Assembly (NCBI RefSeq): GCF_014858725.1
Contig: NZ_AQGV01000012.1
Span: forward strand, 1,860,001-1,924,000
DNA length: 64,000 nucleotides
Origin: Pseudoalteromonas aurantia 208
GTDB lineage: Bacteria > Pseudomonadota > Gammaproteobacteria > Enterobacterales > Alteromonadaceae
Direction of reading: 5' to 3'
Part shown: one piece after another, positions 34,950 to 44,749 of the stretch
Layout of the letters: the number at the start of each line of letters is the position of its first letter
Numbering within the stretch: the stretch's first letter is position 1
Notes under the pieces: generated by a model
Database searches by the model: none
What the model was told of the DNA's origin: nothing
The model's input: the letters and a program-made list of their open reading frames with translations, nothing else
Made by a program: the position numbers and the translations under genes

Positions 34950-34950
34950 A

Positions 34951-34976
34951 AAAAAGCCGAGCATTGCTCGGCCTTT
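34951..34976 (-). terminator. Terminator of the carAB-greA region
   Basis: AAAAAGCCGAGC-ATT-GCTCGGCCTTTT hairpin, with T-run in the minus direction, 20 bases after the greA stop. Confidence 0.9.
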
Positions 34977-34995
34977 TACTGATTTAGTTTAATAC

Positions 34996-35472
34996 TTAAA
35001 TATATTCAACTTCGATGATTTCATATTCAACAGCACCATTTGGTGTTTGAATATTCGCTGTATCATCTAACTCTTTTCCAATTAGTCCACGCGCGATAGG
35101 TGAATTAACCGAAATTAAATTACTTTTAATATCAGCTTCATCGTCACCAACAATGCGGTATTTCACTTCTTCATCAGTATCAACATTAACGATCGTTACG
35201 GTTGTACCAAATATCACTTTACCGTTATTGGCAACCTTTGTGACATCAATAATTTGAGAAGTGGAAAGCTTCGCTTCAATTTCTTGAATTCGGCCTTCAC
35301 AAAAACCTTGCTGCTCACGCGCTGCATGATATTCAGCATTTTCTTTTAAGTCGCCATGTTCACGCGCATCGGCGATATCGGCAACTATTTTAGGGCGAAC
35401 TACCGATTTTAAATGGTTTAGTTCTTCACGAAGTAATTGCTCACCTCGTACTGTCATCGGAATTGATTGCAT
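34996..35472 (-). CDS. greA: Transcription elongation factor GreA
   Basis: The 158-residue protein rescues backtracked RNA polymerase. The N terminus [19 protein letters not shown], then [20 protein letters not shown] at the coiled-coil tip, and [11 protein letters not shown] in the C-terminal domain all fit GreA. The acidic tip residues of GDLKENAEY are present. ATG 35472 ([10 protein letters not shown]) is chosen because GreA begins at MxxIPMT. The open frame goes seven codons further. It lies 45 bases after carB and may be co-transcribed. Confidence 0.96.
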   Translation of the reverse strand: MQSIPMTVRGEQLLREELNHLKSVVRPKIVADIADAREHGDLKENAEYHAAREQQGFCEGRIQEIEAKLSTSQIIDVTKVANNGKVIFGTTVTIVNVDTDEEVKYRIVGDDEADIKSNLISVNSPIARGLIGKELDDTANIQTPNGAVEYEIIEVEYI

Positions 35473-35517
35473 AAGTATCTCACTTATCGCCAAGGTTTCT
35501 AGGCCTTGGCTTTGTCC

Positions 35518-38500
35518 TTAGTTCAATCGTTGGTGTAATTCTTGTACAGAGTTCACTACATTTCTGTCATCTGCAGCATGCGCAGTACAGTTAGCAAACG
35601 CTGCATTAAGCGTTGTGGTGTAATTTGTCTTATGTCTTAATGCACCACGACGTAACACCTTCGAGTCTTCAATTGCTTGGCGACCTTCAGTGGTATTTAC
35701 AATGTAGCTATACTCACCATTTTTGATACGGTCAAGAATATGAGGTCGGCCTTCAAATACCTTGTTCACACGGCGAACTTCAATGCCTGCTTCTTCAAGG
35801 GCTTTTGCGGTACCGTTTGTTGCATCTAGCTCAAAACCAATTTCTCTCATGGTTTTTGCTAATTCAACAATACGTGACTTGTCGCTGTTACGCACAGATA
35901 GTAGCGCGCGGCCACCGCGTGGTAAAGCATTACCCGCACCTAATTGTGCTTTTGCAAACGCATCGGCGAAATTATCACCAACACCCATCACTTCACCCGT
36001 TGAACGCATCTCTGGGCCACGTAATGGATCAACACCTTGGAACTTAGCAAACGGCAGTACCACTTCTTTTACACTGTAGTACGGTGGAATAATCTCTTCA
36101 GTAACACCTTGGCTTGCTAAGGTTTGACCCGCCATACAACGCGCTGCCACTTTAGCCAATGCCACACCCGTTGCTTTTGAAACAAACGGCACTGTACGAG
36201 CAGCACGTGGGTTTACTTCAATTAAATACACTTTGCCATCTTTAACAGCAAACTGCGTATTCATTAAACCAACAACTCCAAGCTCAAGCGCCATACCAGT
36301 TACTTGCTTACGCATAACGTCTTGTATATCTTGCGGTAAAGAATGTGCTGGCAATGAACATGCAGAGTCACCAGAGTGAACACCCGCTTGCTCAATGTGC
36401 TCCATGATGCCGCCAATAATAACTTGCTCGCCATCACAAATTGCATCTACGTCAACTTCAATCGCATCATCTAAGAAACGGTCAAGCAATACAGGTGCTT
36501 CATTTGACGCTTGTACAGCCTCTGTCATATAACGGCGTAAATCATCTTCGTCATAAACGATTTCCATTGCACGACCACCTAGAACATAGGATGGACGAAC
36601 AACTAATGGAAAGCCAATCTCTTGAGACTTAGCAATCGCTTCTTCCGTTGACGTTACCGTTGCATTTTCAGGCTGTAAAAGGTCTAAACGGTCAACCAAT
36701 TGCTGGAAGCGCTCACGGTCTTCAGCACGGTCAATTGCATCTGGTGACGTGCCAATGATTGGAACACCATTTGCTTCAAGCTCACGCGCTAATTTCAGTG
36801 GTGTTTGACCACCGTACTGAACGATAACACCCACAGGCTTTTCAACACGTACAATCTCAAGGACATCTTCAAGCGTAATTGGTTCGAAGAATAGGCGATC
36901 AGATGTGTCATAATCCGTTGAAACCGTTTCAGGATTACAGTTAACCATGATAGTTTCGTAACCATCTTCACGTAATGCAAGTGCTGCATGCACACAACAG
37001 TAATCGAATTCAATACCTTGACCGATACGGTTTGGACCACCACCAATCACCATGATTTTATCTTTATCAGACGGATTCGCTTCACACTCTTCATCATAAG
37101 TAGAGTACATGTAAGCGGTGTCTGAGCTAAACTCTGCCGCACATGTATCTACACGCTTATATACTGGCAAAATTTCTAATTGGTGACGCTTTTTACGAAT
37201 TTCTTTTTCTGATACACCTGCAATCTCAGCAATACGTGCATCAGCAAACCCTTTACGCTTAAGACGACGCAAGAAGTCTTTAGCTAAACCCGCTAAACCA
37301 ACATCGGCAATAGTTGCTTCATCTTTGATAATGTCTTCGATTTGCACTAAGTACCAACGGTCAACTTTAGTCAACTCAAATACATCTTCAACACTCATAC
37401 CATGACGCATTGCATCTGCAATGTACCAAATACGCTCCGCACCGGGCTCGCGTAATTCGCGAATGATTTTCTCTTTCGCTTTAGGGTCATCAAGTGCCAC
37501 AATCGGGTTAAACCCGTTTGCACCCACTTCTAAGCCACGTAATGCTTTATGTAATGACTCTTGTTGGTTGCGCCCAATTGCCATCACTTCACCCACAGAC
37601 TTCATCTGTGTTGTTAAACGGTCATTGGCACCAGCAAACTTTTCAAAGTTAAAGCGTGGGATCTTAGTAACAACATAGTCAATTGACGGCTCAAAAGAAG
37701 CTGGTGTTGCGCCGCCCGTAATGTCATTTTGCAGTTCATCAAGGGTATAGCCAATTGCCAGCTTTGCCGCAATTTTTGCAATCGGGAAGCCAGTTGCTTT
37801 TGAAGCAAGCGCAGACGAACGAGATACACGTGGGTTCATCTCAATAATAACCATACGGCCATCATCAGGGTTAACACCAAACTGTACGTTTGAACCACCT
37901 GTTTCAACACCGATTTCACGCAGAACCGCCATCGAAGCATTACGCATCAATTGGTATTCTTTATCAGTCAGTGTTTGTGCTGGAGCAACCGTGATTGAAT
38001 CACCTGTGTGAACACCCATTGGATCGAAGTTTTCAATAGCACATACAATGATACAGTTGTCGTTTTTGTCACGAACAACTTCCATTTCGTACTCTTTCCA
38101 ACCAATCAAGCTTTCATCTATTAACAATTCGCTCGTTGGTGAAAGGTCAAGACCACGAGTACAAATTTCATCGAACTCTTCTTGGTTATAAGCAACACCA
38201 CCACCGGTTCCACCCATAGTGAATGAAGGGCGAATAATACATGGGAAGCCAATACGAGTAAGCACGTCGTGTGCTTCATCAATTGTATGTGCAATTTCTG
38301 CGCGAGGACACTCCAAGCCGATATTTTTCATCGCAACGTCAAAGCGTTCGCGGTTTTCAGCTTTATCGATAGCATCTGCTGTCGCGCCAATAAGCTCTAC
38401 ACCATGCTTAGCTAATACACCATATTTATCTAAGTCTAGGGCACAGTTCAATGCTGTTTGACCACCCATAGTCGGTAGGACAGCATCAGGCTTTTCTTTT

Positions 38501-38736
38501 TCAATAATCTTTTCAACAACTTCCCAATGAATTGGCTCGATGTACGTCGCATCAGCCATTTCAGGGTCTGTCATAATCGTCGCAGGGTTTGAGTTAACAA
38601 GAATAACTCGATAACCTTCTTCTCTTAGTGCTTTACACGCTTGAGCACCTGAGTAGTCAAATTCACAGGCTTGGCCAATCACAATCGGGCCTGCGCCTAA
38701 GATAAGAATGCTTTTTAAATCAGTACGTTTTGGCAT
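35518..38736 (-). CDS. carB: Carbamoyl-phosphate synthase large subunit
   Basis: The 1072-residue protein makes carbamoyl phosphate from bicarbonate, ammonia and two ATP for arginine and pyrimidine synthesis. It begins [20 protein letters not shown], with the two homologous ATP-grasp halves visible as repeated GAGPIVIGQ and [36 protein letters not shown] and [19 protein letters not shown] mark the two metal sites. The C-terminal MGS-like regulatory domain ends the protein. The ATG has GGAG five bases before, and lies 17 bases after carA. Confidence 0.97.
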   Translation of the reverse strand: MPKRTDLKSILILGAGPIVIGQACEFDYSGAQACKALREEGYRVILVNSNPATIMTDPEMADATYIEPIHWEVVEKIIEKEKPDAVLPTMGGQTALNCALDLDKYGVLAKHGVELIGATADAIDKAENRERFDVAMKNIGLECPRAEIAHTIDEAHDVLTRIGFPCIIRPSFTMGGTGGGVAYNQEEFDEICTRGLDLSPTSELLIDESLIGWKEYEMEVVRDKNDNCIIVCAIENFDPMGVHTGDSITVAPAQTLTDKEYQLMRNASMAVLREIGVETGGSNVQFGVNPDDGRMVIIEMNPRVSRSSALASKATGFPIAKIAAKLAIGYTLDELQNDITGGATPASFEPSIDYVVTKIPRFNFEKFAGANDRLTTQMKSVGEVMAIGRNQQESLHKALRGLEVGANGFNPIVALDDPKAKEKIIRELREPGAERIWYIADAMRHGMSVEDVFELTKVDRWYLVQIEDIIKDEATIADVGLAGLAKDFLRRLKRKGFADARIAEIAGVSEKEIRKKRHQLEILPVYKRVDTCAAEFSSDTAYMYSTYDEECEANPSDKDKIMVIGGGPNRIGQGIEFDYCCVHAALALREDGYETIMVNCNPETVSTDYDTSDRLFFEPITLEDVLEIVRVEKPVGVIVQYGGQTPLKLARELEANGVPIIGTSPDAIDRAEDRERFQQLVDRLDLLQPENATVTSTEEAIAKSQEIGFPLVVRPSYVLGGRAMEIVYDEDDLRRYMTEAVQASNEAPVLLDRFLDDAIEVDVDAICDGEQVIIGGIMEHIEQAGVHSGDSACSLPAHSLPQDIQDVMRKQVTGMALELGVVGLMNTQFAVKDGKVYLIEVNPRAARTVPFVSKATGVALAKVAARCMAGQTLASQGVTEEIIPPYYSVKEVVLPFAKFQGVDPLRGPEMRSTGEVMGVGDNFADAFAKAQLGAGNALPRGGRALLSVRNSDKSRIVELAKTMREIGFELDATNGTAKALEEAGIEVRRVNKVFEGRPHILDRIKNGEYSYIVNTTEGRQAIEDSKVLRRGALRHKTNYTTTLNAAFANCTAHAADDRNVVNSVQELHQRLN

Positions 38737-38753
38737 TATTACTCCGGTCTCAA

Positions 38754-39890
38754 TTAAGCTTTACGAGCTAGCATTAGTTCAATGAAATGGTCAAACAAAG
38801 GCGCTGCATCATGCGGACCTGGGCTTGCCTCTGGGTGACCTTGGAAACTAAATGCAGGCTTATCTGTACGGTGAATACCTTGTAAAGTACCATCAAATAA
38901 TGATTTGTGCGTTGCACGTAGTGTATCTGGTAAGCTTGCTTCATCCGCTGCGAAGCCATGGTTTTGTGCAGTGATCATCACCACGTTACGGTCTAGGTCT
39001 TTTACTGGATGGTTACCACCATGGTGACCAAACTTCATCTTAACTGTTTGTGCACCTGAAGCTAATGCCAATAATTGATGACCTAAACAAATACCAAAGA
39101 TTGGTGTGTCTGTTTCTAGGAAAGTTTTAATTGCATCAATAGCATAGGTACATGGCTCAGGGTCGCCAGGTCCATTTGACAAGAAAATACCATCTGGGTT
39201 TAATGCTAACACGTCTGCAGCGGAGGTTTCTGCAGGTACCACTGTTAACTTACAACCTCGATCCACCAGCATACGTAGAATATTCTTCTTCACGCCAAAG
39301 TCATATGCAACTACATGGAATTTTTCTTCTTCTGCCGCAAGCGTGCGGTAGCCTTCACCCAAAGTCCAGCTTGAATCCGCCCAAGTATACTGTTCTTTCG
39401 TACAGACTACTTTTGCCAAATCCATGCCTTTTAAACCTGGGAATGCTTTTGCCGCTTCTAATGCTTGTTGCTCATCAAGTGAGTCACCCGCAATAATACA
39501 CCCATTTTGCGCGCCTTTATCACGTAAAATACGCGTTAATTTACGTGTATCAATATCCGCTATCCCTAAGATATTACGTTCTTTTAGGTAATCGCTTAAC
39601 GATTGCTCGTTACGGAAATTACTAGCGAGTAAAGGCAAATCGCGGATCACTAGGCCTTTCGCCCAGATCTGGTCCGCTTCTTCGTCTTCACTGTTAGTTC
39701 CGGTATTACCGATATGTGGGTAAGTCAGCGTTACAATTTGTTCCGCGTACGACGGGTCCGTCAAAATTTCTTGATAACCAGTCATAGACGTATTGAATAC
39801 TACTTCACCGACTGACAAGCCGTCAGCGCCGATCGCAGTACCGCGAAACACTGTGCCGTCTTCAAGGACTAACAGAGCGGATTTAGTCAA
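38754..39890 (-). CDS. carA: Carbamoyl-phosphate synthase small subunit
   Basis: The 378-residue glutaminase subunit feeds ammonia to Car[13 protein letters not shown] holds the catalytic cysteine. [10 protein letters not shown] and [14 protein letters not shown], with the catalytic histidine and glutamate, complete the triad. The start is a TTG at 39890, strongly supported by AGGAGG five bases upstream. A hairpin with a T-run sits just before this ribosome site (39909-39945), which suggests attenuation of the carAB operon. Confidence 0.96.
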   Translation of the reverse strand: MTKSALLVLEDGTVFRGTAIGADGLSVGEVVFNTSMTGYQEILTDPSYAEQIVTLTYPHIGNTGTNSEDEEADQIWAKGLVIRDLPLLASNFRNEQSLSDYLKERNILGIADIDTRKLTRILRDKGAQNGCIIAGDSLDEQQALEAAKAFPGLKGMDLAKVVCTKEQYTWADSSWTLGEGYRTLAAEEEKFHVVAYDFGVKKNILRMLVDRGCKLTVVPAETSAADVLALNPDGIFLSNGPGDPEPCTYAIDAIKTFLETDTPIFGICLGHQLLALASGAQTVKMKFGHHGGNHPVKDLDRNVVMITAQNHGFAADEASLPDTLRATHKSLFDGTLQGIHRTDKPAFSFQGHPEASPGPHDAAPLFDHFIELMLARKA

Positions 39891-39908
39891 GATAACCTCC
39901 TAAATGGT

Positions 39909-39945
39909 AAAAAACGGGAGCTAGCTATTACGCTTTCATCCCGTT
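39909..39945 (-). promoter_or_regulatory. Terminator-like hairpin in the carAB leader, possible attenuator
   Basis: On the minus strand, AACGGGA ... TCCCGTT enclose a 19-base loop and are followed by six T, ending 19 bases before the TTG of carA. Such a terminator in a leader indicates premature termination control by pyrimidine or arginine level, or it could be the end of an upstream transcript. I found no clear Arg-rich leader peptide. A 14-codon frame (MFLMVLLDEPDKVL) precedes it at about 40000-40042. Confidence 0.6.
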
Positions 39946-40098
39946 CACAAAGCGCTTGGTAACACGCAGTAATAATTTTTGGCAAATTCGTTGTAGTTTA
40001 CAGCACTTTGTCAGGTTCGTCTAATAAAACCATTAAAAACATGAGAAATAGCAGTTAAGGCCAAAAAAAACCATTAAGAGGTTAAAAGTACATATTAT

Positions 40099-40899
40099 CT
40101 AATGCAAATCAAGCACGTCCTGCATGGTATAAAGTCCATTTGGTTTATCTTTGACCCATGCTGCAGCCCTTACTGCACCTTTCGCAAAGGTCATTCTTGA
40201 ACTTGCTTTATGGGTAAGTTCAAGCCTTTCGCCCTCTGCAGCGAAGTAAGCCGTATGTTCTCCTACTATGTCCCCCCCTCTCATCACTGAATAACCAATC
40301 TCTTGTTGAGATTTTTCGCCACCATCTTGGCTTCTATCAAACTTTGCAACCTCAGCATGATCCCATCCTTTTGCTTTCGCAATTGCCTCGCCAATCATCA
40401 GCGCAGTGCCTGATGGTGCGTCTATTTTATGCCGATGATGGGCTTCAAATATTTCGATATCAATATCCTCTGACAAGGTTTTTGCTGCAACCTGAACCAA
40501 ATTTTCTAATAAATTAATCCCCACCGAATAGTTTCTTGAAAACACAATGGGAATATACTGAGCTGCGTCTTTTAAGGTGCTCATCTCTTCGTCGCTAAGC
40601 CCTGTAGTACCAATCACCATAGGTACTCGTTGCTTTATCGCAAGAGCCAAATGCGCTTTCATTCCCTCAGGTAATGTAAAATCAATTGCAACATCTACGT
40701 CTGAATTAAGTGATTTCTCACTGGCGAATGCCACTTCAGTGTCTCGACATCCAATGACAGGCCCAACGGGTTGTCCTATCAATACGTTAGATTCTCGCAC
40801 TAACGCTGTCGACAATTGTGCGTACTGTGCTGATAGGCTTGCTTCACATAGCACTTTACCCATTCTTCCATTCGCACCAAAAACAGCTATTTTAATCAT
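40099..40899 (-). CDS. dapB: 4-hydroxy-tetrahydrodipicolinate reductase
   Basis: The 266-residue enzyme acts in lysine/diaminopimelate synthesis. Motifs are VFGANGRMGKVL, the NAD(P) binding loop, and IDFTLPEGMKAHL, IGTTGLSDEE, EAHHRHKIDAPSGTAL and MRGGDIVGEHTAYF. The catalytic HH and K are in HHRHKIDAPSG. The ATG follows AGGAG by six bases. It is upstream of carA with a 208-base gap that contains the leader hairpin, so the carAB promoter probably sits in between. Confidence 0.95.
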   Translation of the reverse strand: MIKIAVFGANGRMGKVLCEASLSAQYAQLSTALVRESNVLIGQPVGPVIGCRDTEVAFASEKSLNSDVDVAIDFTLPEGMKAHLALAIKQRVPMVIGTTGLSDEEMSTLKDAAQYIPIVFSRNYSVGINLLENLVQVAAKTLSEDIDIEIFEAHHRHKIDAPSGTALMIGEAIAKAKGWDHAEVAKFDRSQDGGEKSQQEIGYSVMRGGDIVGEHTAYFAAEGERLELTHKASSRMTFAKGAVRAAAWVKDKPNGLYTMQDVLDLH

Positions 40900-41319
40900 A
40901 TCAAGCTCCTATTAAGTTACGAGTCGTTATACCGAGATTACAAATAGAAATCATCTGTTATTTTCTTATATCTATTAACCTATCTACTTTGTTCTATGGC
41001 GTATTAAATAACCGCTATGCGGTTTTTACCCCCTCGTATTTTCATTTAAACCCCTTACTAAAACTCGAAAGATAATAAAAACAATTACTAATCGCATGCA
41101 AAAACAGCAAACAAACGCTTTTTGGTTAAAAGCACTAGAAATCACAATATCTAATACGGGAACATTGATACTCTTCGGTCATTTTAAAATGCGCGATTTA
41201 TCAAACACAATGTCATGAGCACCAGTAGCAATGTATCGCGCTCTACCATGATCTAGTAACTAGGTGAACATAACCAGTACTTTAACGTAAGGGGCTCAGA
41301 CATGTTTTAAAGAAAAAGG
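40900..41319. other. Intergenic region between dapB and the acetyltransferase pseudogene
   Basis: These 420 bases hold no gene I can support. The dapB promoter must lie here. No hairpin with a T-run was seen. Confidence 0.5.
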
Positions 41320-42228
41320 ATGGCAGCACACAATATGCATTCTCACAGTACAGCGTTAAACAAGCGCATTTGCCTCAATTCAGTGCAACTTGGTACCGTT
41401 GTTTTTAATCATTGTTTAATTGTCCACGCACAACATCACATCCATACAAGAGTTCACTATATTTATTGATAAATACCCCATTATTATCAACATATCAATC
41501 ACTTACAATTTAAAGATCCTGCATGGCAATCAAACCCAGCTTCACAACAGCTTGGCAAGCATATAAATATTTTTAGCTTCTCAAGGTATGAATTTTATAA
41601 CTGTCCTGAATTATTACTCTTTCGCCCTAACGACTCTCATTTTAAAACTTCCCCGAGCACAACTTCTCCTATGGGCCAGCCCTATTTGGCCGGTAAACGA
41701 TTATATAAAAGAAGCGATCGTGATATAAACTACACTATTAGTTTTAAGGTCATAGATCCTGAATCCGATTTAGCGCTATTTCATCAGTGGATGAACAATC
41801 CTCGTGTAGCACAGTTTTGGGATCAAGCGTGGTCAGAAAAAGCATTAAGTGAATACATACATAATAAACTCGCCTCACCCTTGAGTTGCCACTTATCGGC
41901 TACTTTAATGAAGTGTCATTTGGTTACTTCGAACTCTATTGAAGTGCAAAAGAGAGCATCGCACTACCCACGGCAAGCCTTCGATAGAGGGCTACACCTA
42001 TTAGTCGGCAATGAGCTATTTCGGGGACGCAAATTCTTTAAAGCCTAGTGGACAGCAATCTCTCACTTTATCTTCCTCGATGATATACGTACCCAGAAGA
42101 TCGTATTAGATCCCAGAAATGACAACCACCGTTTACTCAATCAAATACATAAATTGGGCTTTAAAACCGAGTTTGAGTTTGAATTTCCACACAAGCGTGC
42201 TGCACTTGTATCCATCCAGAGAACTTAG
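41320..42228 (+). pseudogene. Siderophore-type GNAT acetyltransferase, disrupted (IucB/AlcB-like)
   Basis: A start ATG at 41320 (with AAAAAGG before it) and an in-frame end at TAG 42226 give a span of 303 codons. This is the usual length of IucB-type N-acyltransferases. It is interrupted by TGA TAA near 41467-41472, a frameshift near 41880, and a TAG near 42046. Family parts are readable. They include GQPYLAGKRLYKR, LFHQWMNNPRVAQFWDQAW, FDRGLHLLVGNELFRG and, after the last break, FIFLDDIRTQKIVLDPRNDN then FEFEFPHKRAALVSI. Such enzymes acetylate N6-hydroxylysine or similar amines in hydroxamate siderophores. The rest of a siderophore cluster is absent, so the pathway was probably lost. Confidence 0.8.
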
Positions 42229-42504
42229 TTTTTTAGAGAAAACTTCTCTTGTTTCTCTTCATGAGTAACGTCAACCTTGTAACGCTTTGAACTTACATCA
42301 ATGTATTCAATAAAAATAGGCTATACCGCTCTGTGAAATAATAAGCTGTATTAAACGGCTTATTATTGTTACCAAATATAATTGACAAACCATCTAGCCA
42401 TCTATACATTCACACATCCATTATAACTATTACTTGAATTATGCGCTTGAATGTGAAAACAATGGCGACATAACAATAAAAAATATTTTTGATATGAGGT
42501 CTCA

Positions 42505-43818
42505 ATGCACGAGCCAATGAATAAACTAGCCGCAAAGTTGTCTTTGTTACCGTTACTTACCTTTGTCGGCCTATTTTTAGGTGTTGGTTTGTATTTGCAG
42601 TCTCAAGGGGTTGATTATGCGTTTTACCAACTCCCGGCCCCCGTCGCTATTTTACCTGCGATTGTCATCGCATTTTTAATCAATAAAGCCTCTATAAATG
42701 AAAGTGTTGAAACCTTTATAAAAGGTGCTGGGCACAGCAACATCGTAACAATGTGTCTCATTTACTTGCTAGCGGGTGCTTTCTCTGCGGTTGCCAGTGC
42801 AACAGGTGGGGTTGATGCGGTTGTAAATGCGGGTTTGTCTCTTATCCCTCCTGCCTTTTTACTGCCTGGGTTATTTTTGATCTCCGCGGTTGTCTCCACC
42901 GCCATGGGCACGTCAATGGGCACCATTGGCGCAATAGGACCAATCGCATTAGCTGTATCAATTAAAACAGGAATTGATCCAGCTTTAATGGCTGGTACGA
43001 TTGTCTCCGGGGCAATGTTTGGTGATAACTTATCGATTATTTCAGACACCACGATTGCTGCAACTCGTACTCAAGGGTGTGAAATGAAAGATAAATTTAG
43101 AGAAAATCTAAAAATTGCACTTCCAGCTGCCGTATTAACTGTATGCCTGTTAGTATTTTTAACACCCGAGGCCCAAGTCGTCGAAATTAAAGAGTTTGAC
43201 TGGCTATTAGTGCTACCTTACGCATTTATTTTATTCCTAGCCGTAGCGGGAATGAATGTATTTGTCGTGCTATTTAGCGGAATTATTTTTGCGGCAGCAA
43301 TGGGCTTTACTGGAGACTATGAAATGGCCAGTTTTGTAAAGGATATATACGAAGGCTTTAGTAGCATGCAGGAAATATTTTTACTTTCAATGTTTATCGG
43401 TGGACTCTCTGAGTTCATACGTATTAATGGTGGCTTAGACTATTTGGCTAAAAAGATCCAAGGGCTCACTGTCATCATAGCAAAATGGCATCGCCAAGTT
43501 GCAGACCAACTTGGTATTGCGGCACTCGTACTAACAAGCAATTTATGTATTGCGAATAACACAGTCAGTATCATTGTTGCAGGACCCGTCGCTAAAAAAT
43601 TAGCTGATGATGGCGAAATACCGGCAAAACGCTCAGCCAGTTTACTGGATATTTTTGCCTGTGTTATGCAAGGCTCATTACCTTACGGCGCTCAAGCACT
43701 CTTGCTAGGTGCCACATTTAAAATTAGCCCCTGGGATGTATCAACGTCTTCATACTATTGTTTTATACTCGCCATTACTGCCGTTACCATTATTTGCTTG
43801 AAACGCAACAAGCTATAA
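42505..43818 (+). CDS. NhaC-family Na+/H+ antiporter-like transporter
   Basis: The 437-residue membrane protein has about eleven helices. The signatures GTSMGTIGAIGPIA and SGAMFGDNLSIISDTTIAATR are typical of the NhaC family. These exchange sodium for protons or, in MleN and related transporters, carry organic acids with ions. The ATG follows GAGG by five bases. It lies alone between the pseudogene and the Tsx-like gene, with a terminator directly after it. Confidence 0.85.
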   Translation: MHEPMNKLAAKLSLLPLLTFVGLFLGVGLYLQSQGVDYAFYQLPAPVAILPAIVIAFLINKASINESVETFIKGAGHSNIVTMCLIYLLAGAFSAVASATGGVDAVVNAGLSLIPPAFLLPGLFLISAVVSTAMGTSMGTIGAIGPIALAVSIKTGIDPALMAGTIVSGAMFGDNLSIISDTTIAATRTQGCEMKDKFRENLKIALPAAVLTVCLLVFLTPEAQVVEIKEFDWLLVLPYAFILFLAVAGMNVFVVLFSGIIFAAAMGFTGDYEMASFVKDIYEGFSSMQEIFLLSMFIGGLSEFIRINGGLDYLAKKIQGLTVIIAKWHRQVADQLGIAALVLTSNLCIANNTVSIIVAGPVAKKLADDGEIPAKRSASLLDIFACVMQGSLPYGAQALLLGATFKISPWDVSTSSYYCFILAITAVTIICLKRNKL

Positions 43819-43828
43819 ATTTAATATT

Positions 43829-43848
43829 AGGCACCATTTTTGGTGCCT
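43829..43848 (+). terminator. Terminator after the NhaC-family gene
   Basis: AGGCACCA-TTTT-TGGTGCCT hairpin followed by TTG; short T-run. Confidence 0.8.
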
Positions 43849-43897
43849 TTGCTATACTCTTCGTTGTCGCTCACGTACTTATGGAATGTACTAAACA

Positions 43898-44680
43898 ATG
43901 ACGAAACTACTCTTATTTGCGCTTGCCTCTATATACCTTTACTCTATGCCGGTTTTCGCCGCAAACTGGAGTAAAACCCAACTTCATCTCAACTATGGGG
44001 AATTTACTAACCCTTTTACCCTTAGTGAAGCAAAAACCAGTGTTTTTTCACTTCAGCATGCATCCGCTTATGACTACGGTGAAAACTTTTTCTTTGTCGA
44101 TTATTTAGATGACGATATACAAGATAACTATCAAGACCGTGACTTCTATATGGAGTGGTACTCAACCGTCAGTTTAAGTGCTGTCAGCGGCTACTCATTT
44201 CAAAAAGGTATTCTCAAAGATGTTGGGCTGGTAATGGGGGTTAACATTGCTGGCGACCCAAAAGTGGTTAAATATTTACCCGGTATTAAGCTTAGCTGGG
44301 ATATTCCTGGGTTTACTTATGTATCAACCACAATAACGGGTTATTTTGATGACAGTGCAGGTGTCGCAAAGCAAGGGGCACCGTCGCAAAGCAATGCATG
44401 GATGTTTGATTTGGCATGGGGTTACCCGTTCACTTTAGGGGATCATAAATTTTTATTTACAGGTCACGCTGAATATATTGGTTCTCGCCAAAATGAATTT
44501 GGTATTTATGTCAATGACTGGCTACTCGCCCAGCCCATTCTTCAATGGGATTTAGGCCATGCTCTGGGTAACAAAAGTGATACATTGATGCTGGGGATTG
44601 AGTGGCAAATATGGCGTAATAAACTTGGCGGAACTGTAAATGAATCGGTTCCACAAATTCACCTAGCGTGGACATTTTAA
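43898..44680 (+). CDS. Tsx-like outer-membrane channel protein
   Basis: The 260-residue protein has a signal peptide (MTKLLLFALASIYLYSMPVFA), a chain of alternating beta strands and a terminal phenylalanine (HLAWTF). These are typical of a 12-strand outer-membrane barrel of the nucleoside-specific Tsx/DUF5020 type. SVFSLQHASAYDYGENFFFV is like the segment that follows the first hairpin in Tsx. Nucleosides are the usual cargo of Tsx, but the ligand here is not shown. Confidence 0.8.
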   Translation: MTKLLLFALASIYLYSMPVFAANWSKTQLHLNYGEFTNPFTLSEAKTSVFSLQHASAYDYGENFFFVDYLDDDIQDNYQDRDFYMEWYSTVSLSAVSGYSFQKGILKDVGLVMGVNIAGDPKVVKYLPGIKLSWDIPGFTYVSTTITGYFDDSAGVAKQGAPSQSNAWMFDLAWGYPFTLGDHKFLFTGHAEYIGSRQNEFGIYVNDWLLAQPILQWDLGHALGNKSDTLMLGIEWQIWRNKLGGTVNESVPQIHLAWTF

Positions 44681-44693
44681 ACTTTGCAAGCGC

Positions 44694-44721
44694 AAAAGGC
44701 ACTGTATTAACAGTGCCTTTT
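44694..44721. terminator. Bidirectional terminator between convergent genes
   Basis: AAAAGGCACTGT-ATTA-ACAGTGCCTTTT is a perfect 12-base stem between the Tsx-like gene and the TonB-dependent receptor. Confidence 0.9.
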
Positions 44722-44749
44722 TTAGTTTAACCCTCTTTCAATGGGCTAA

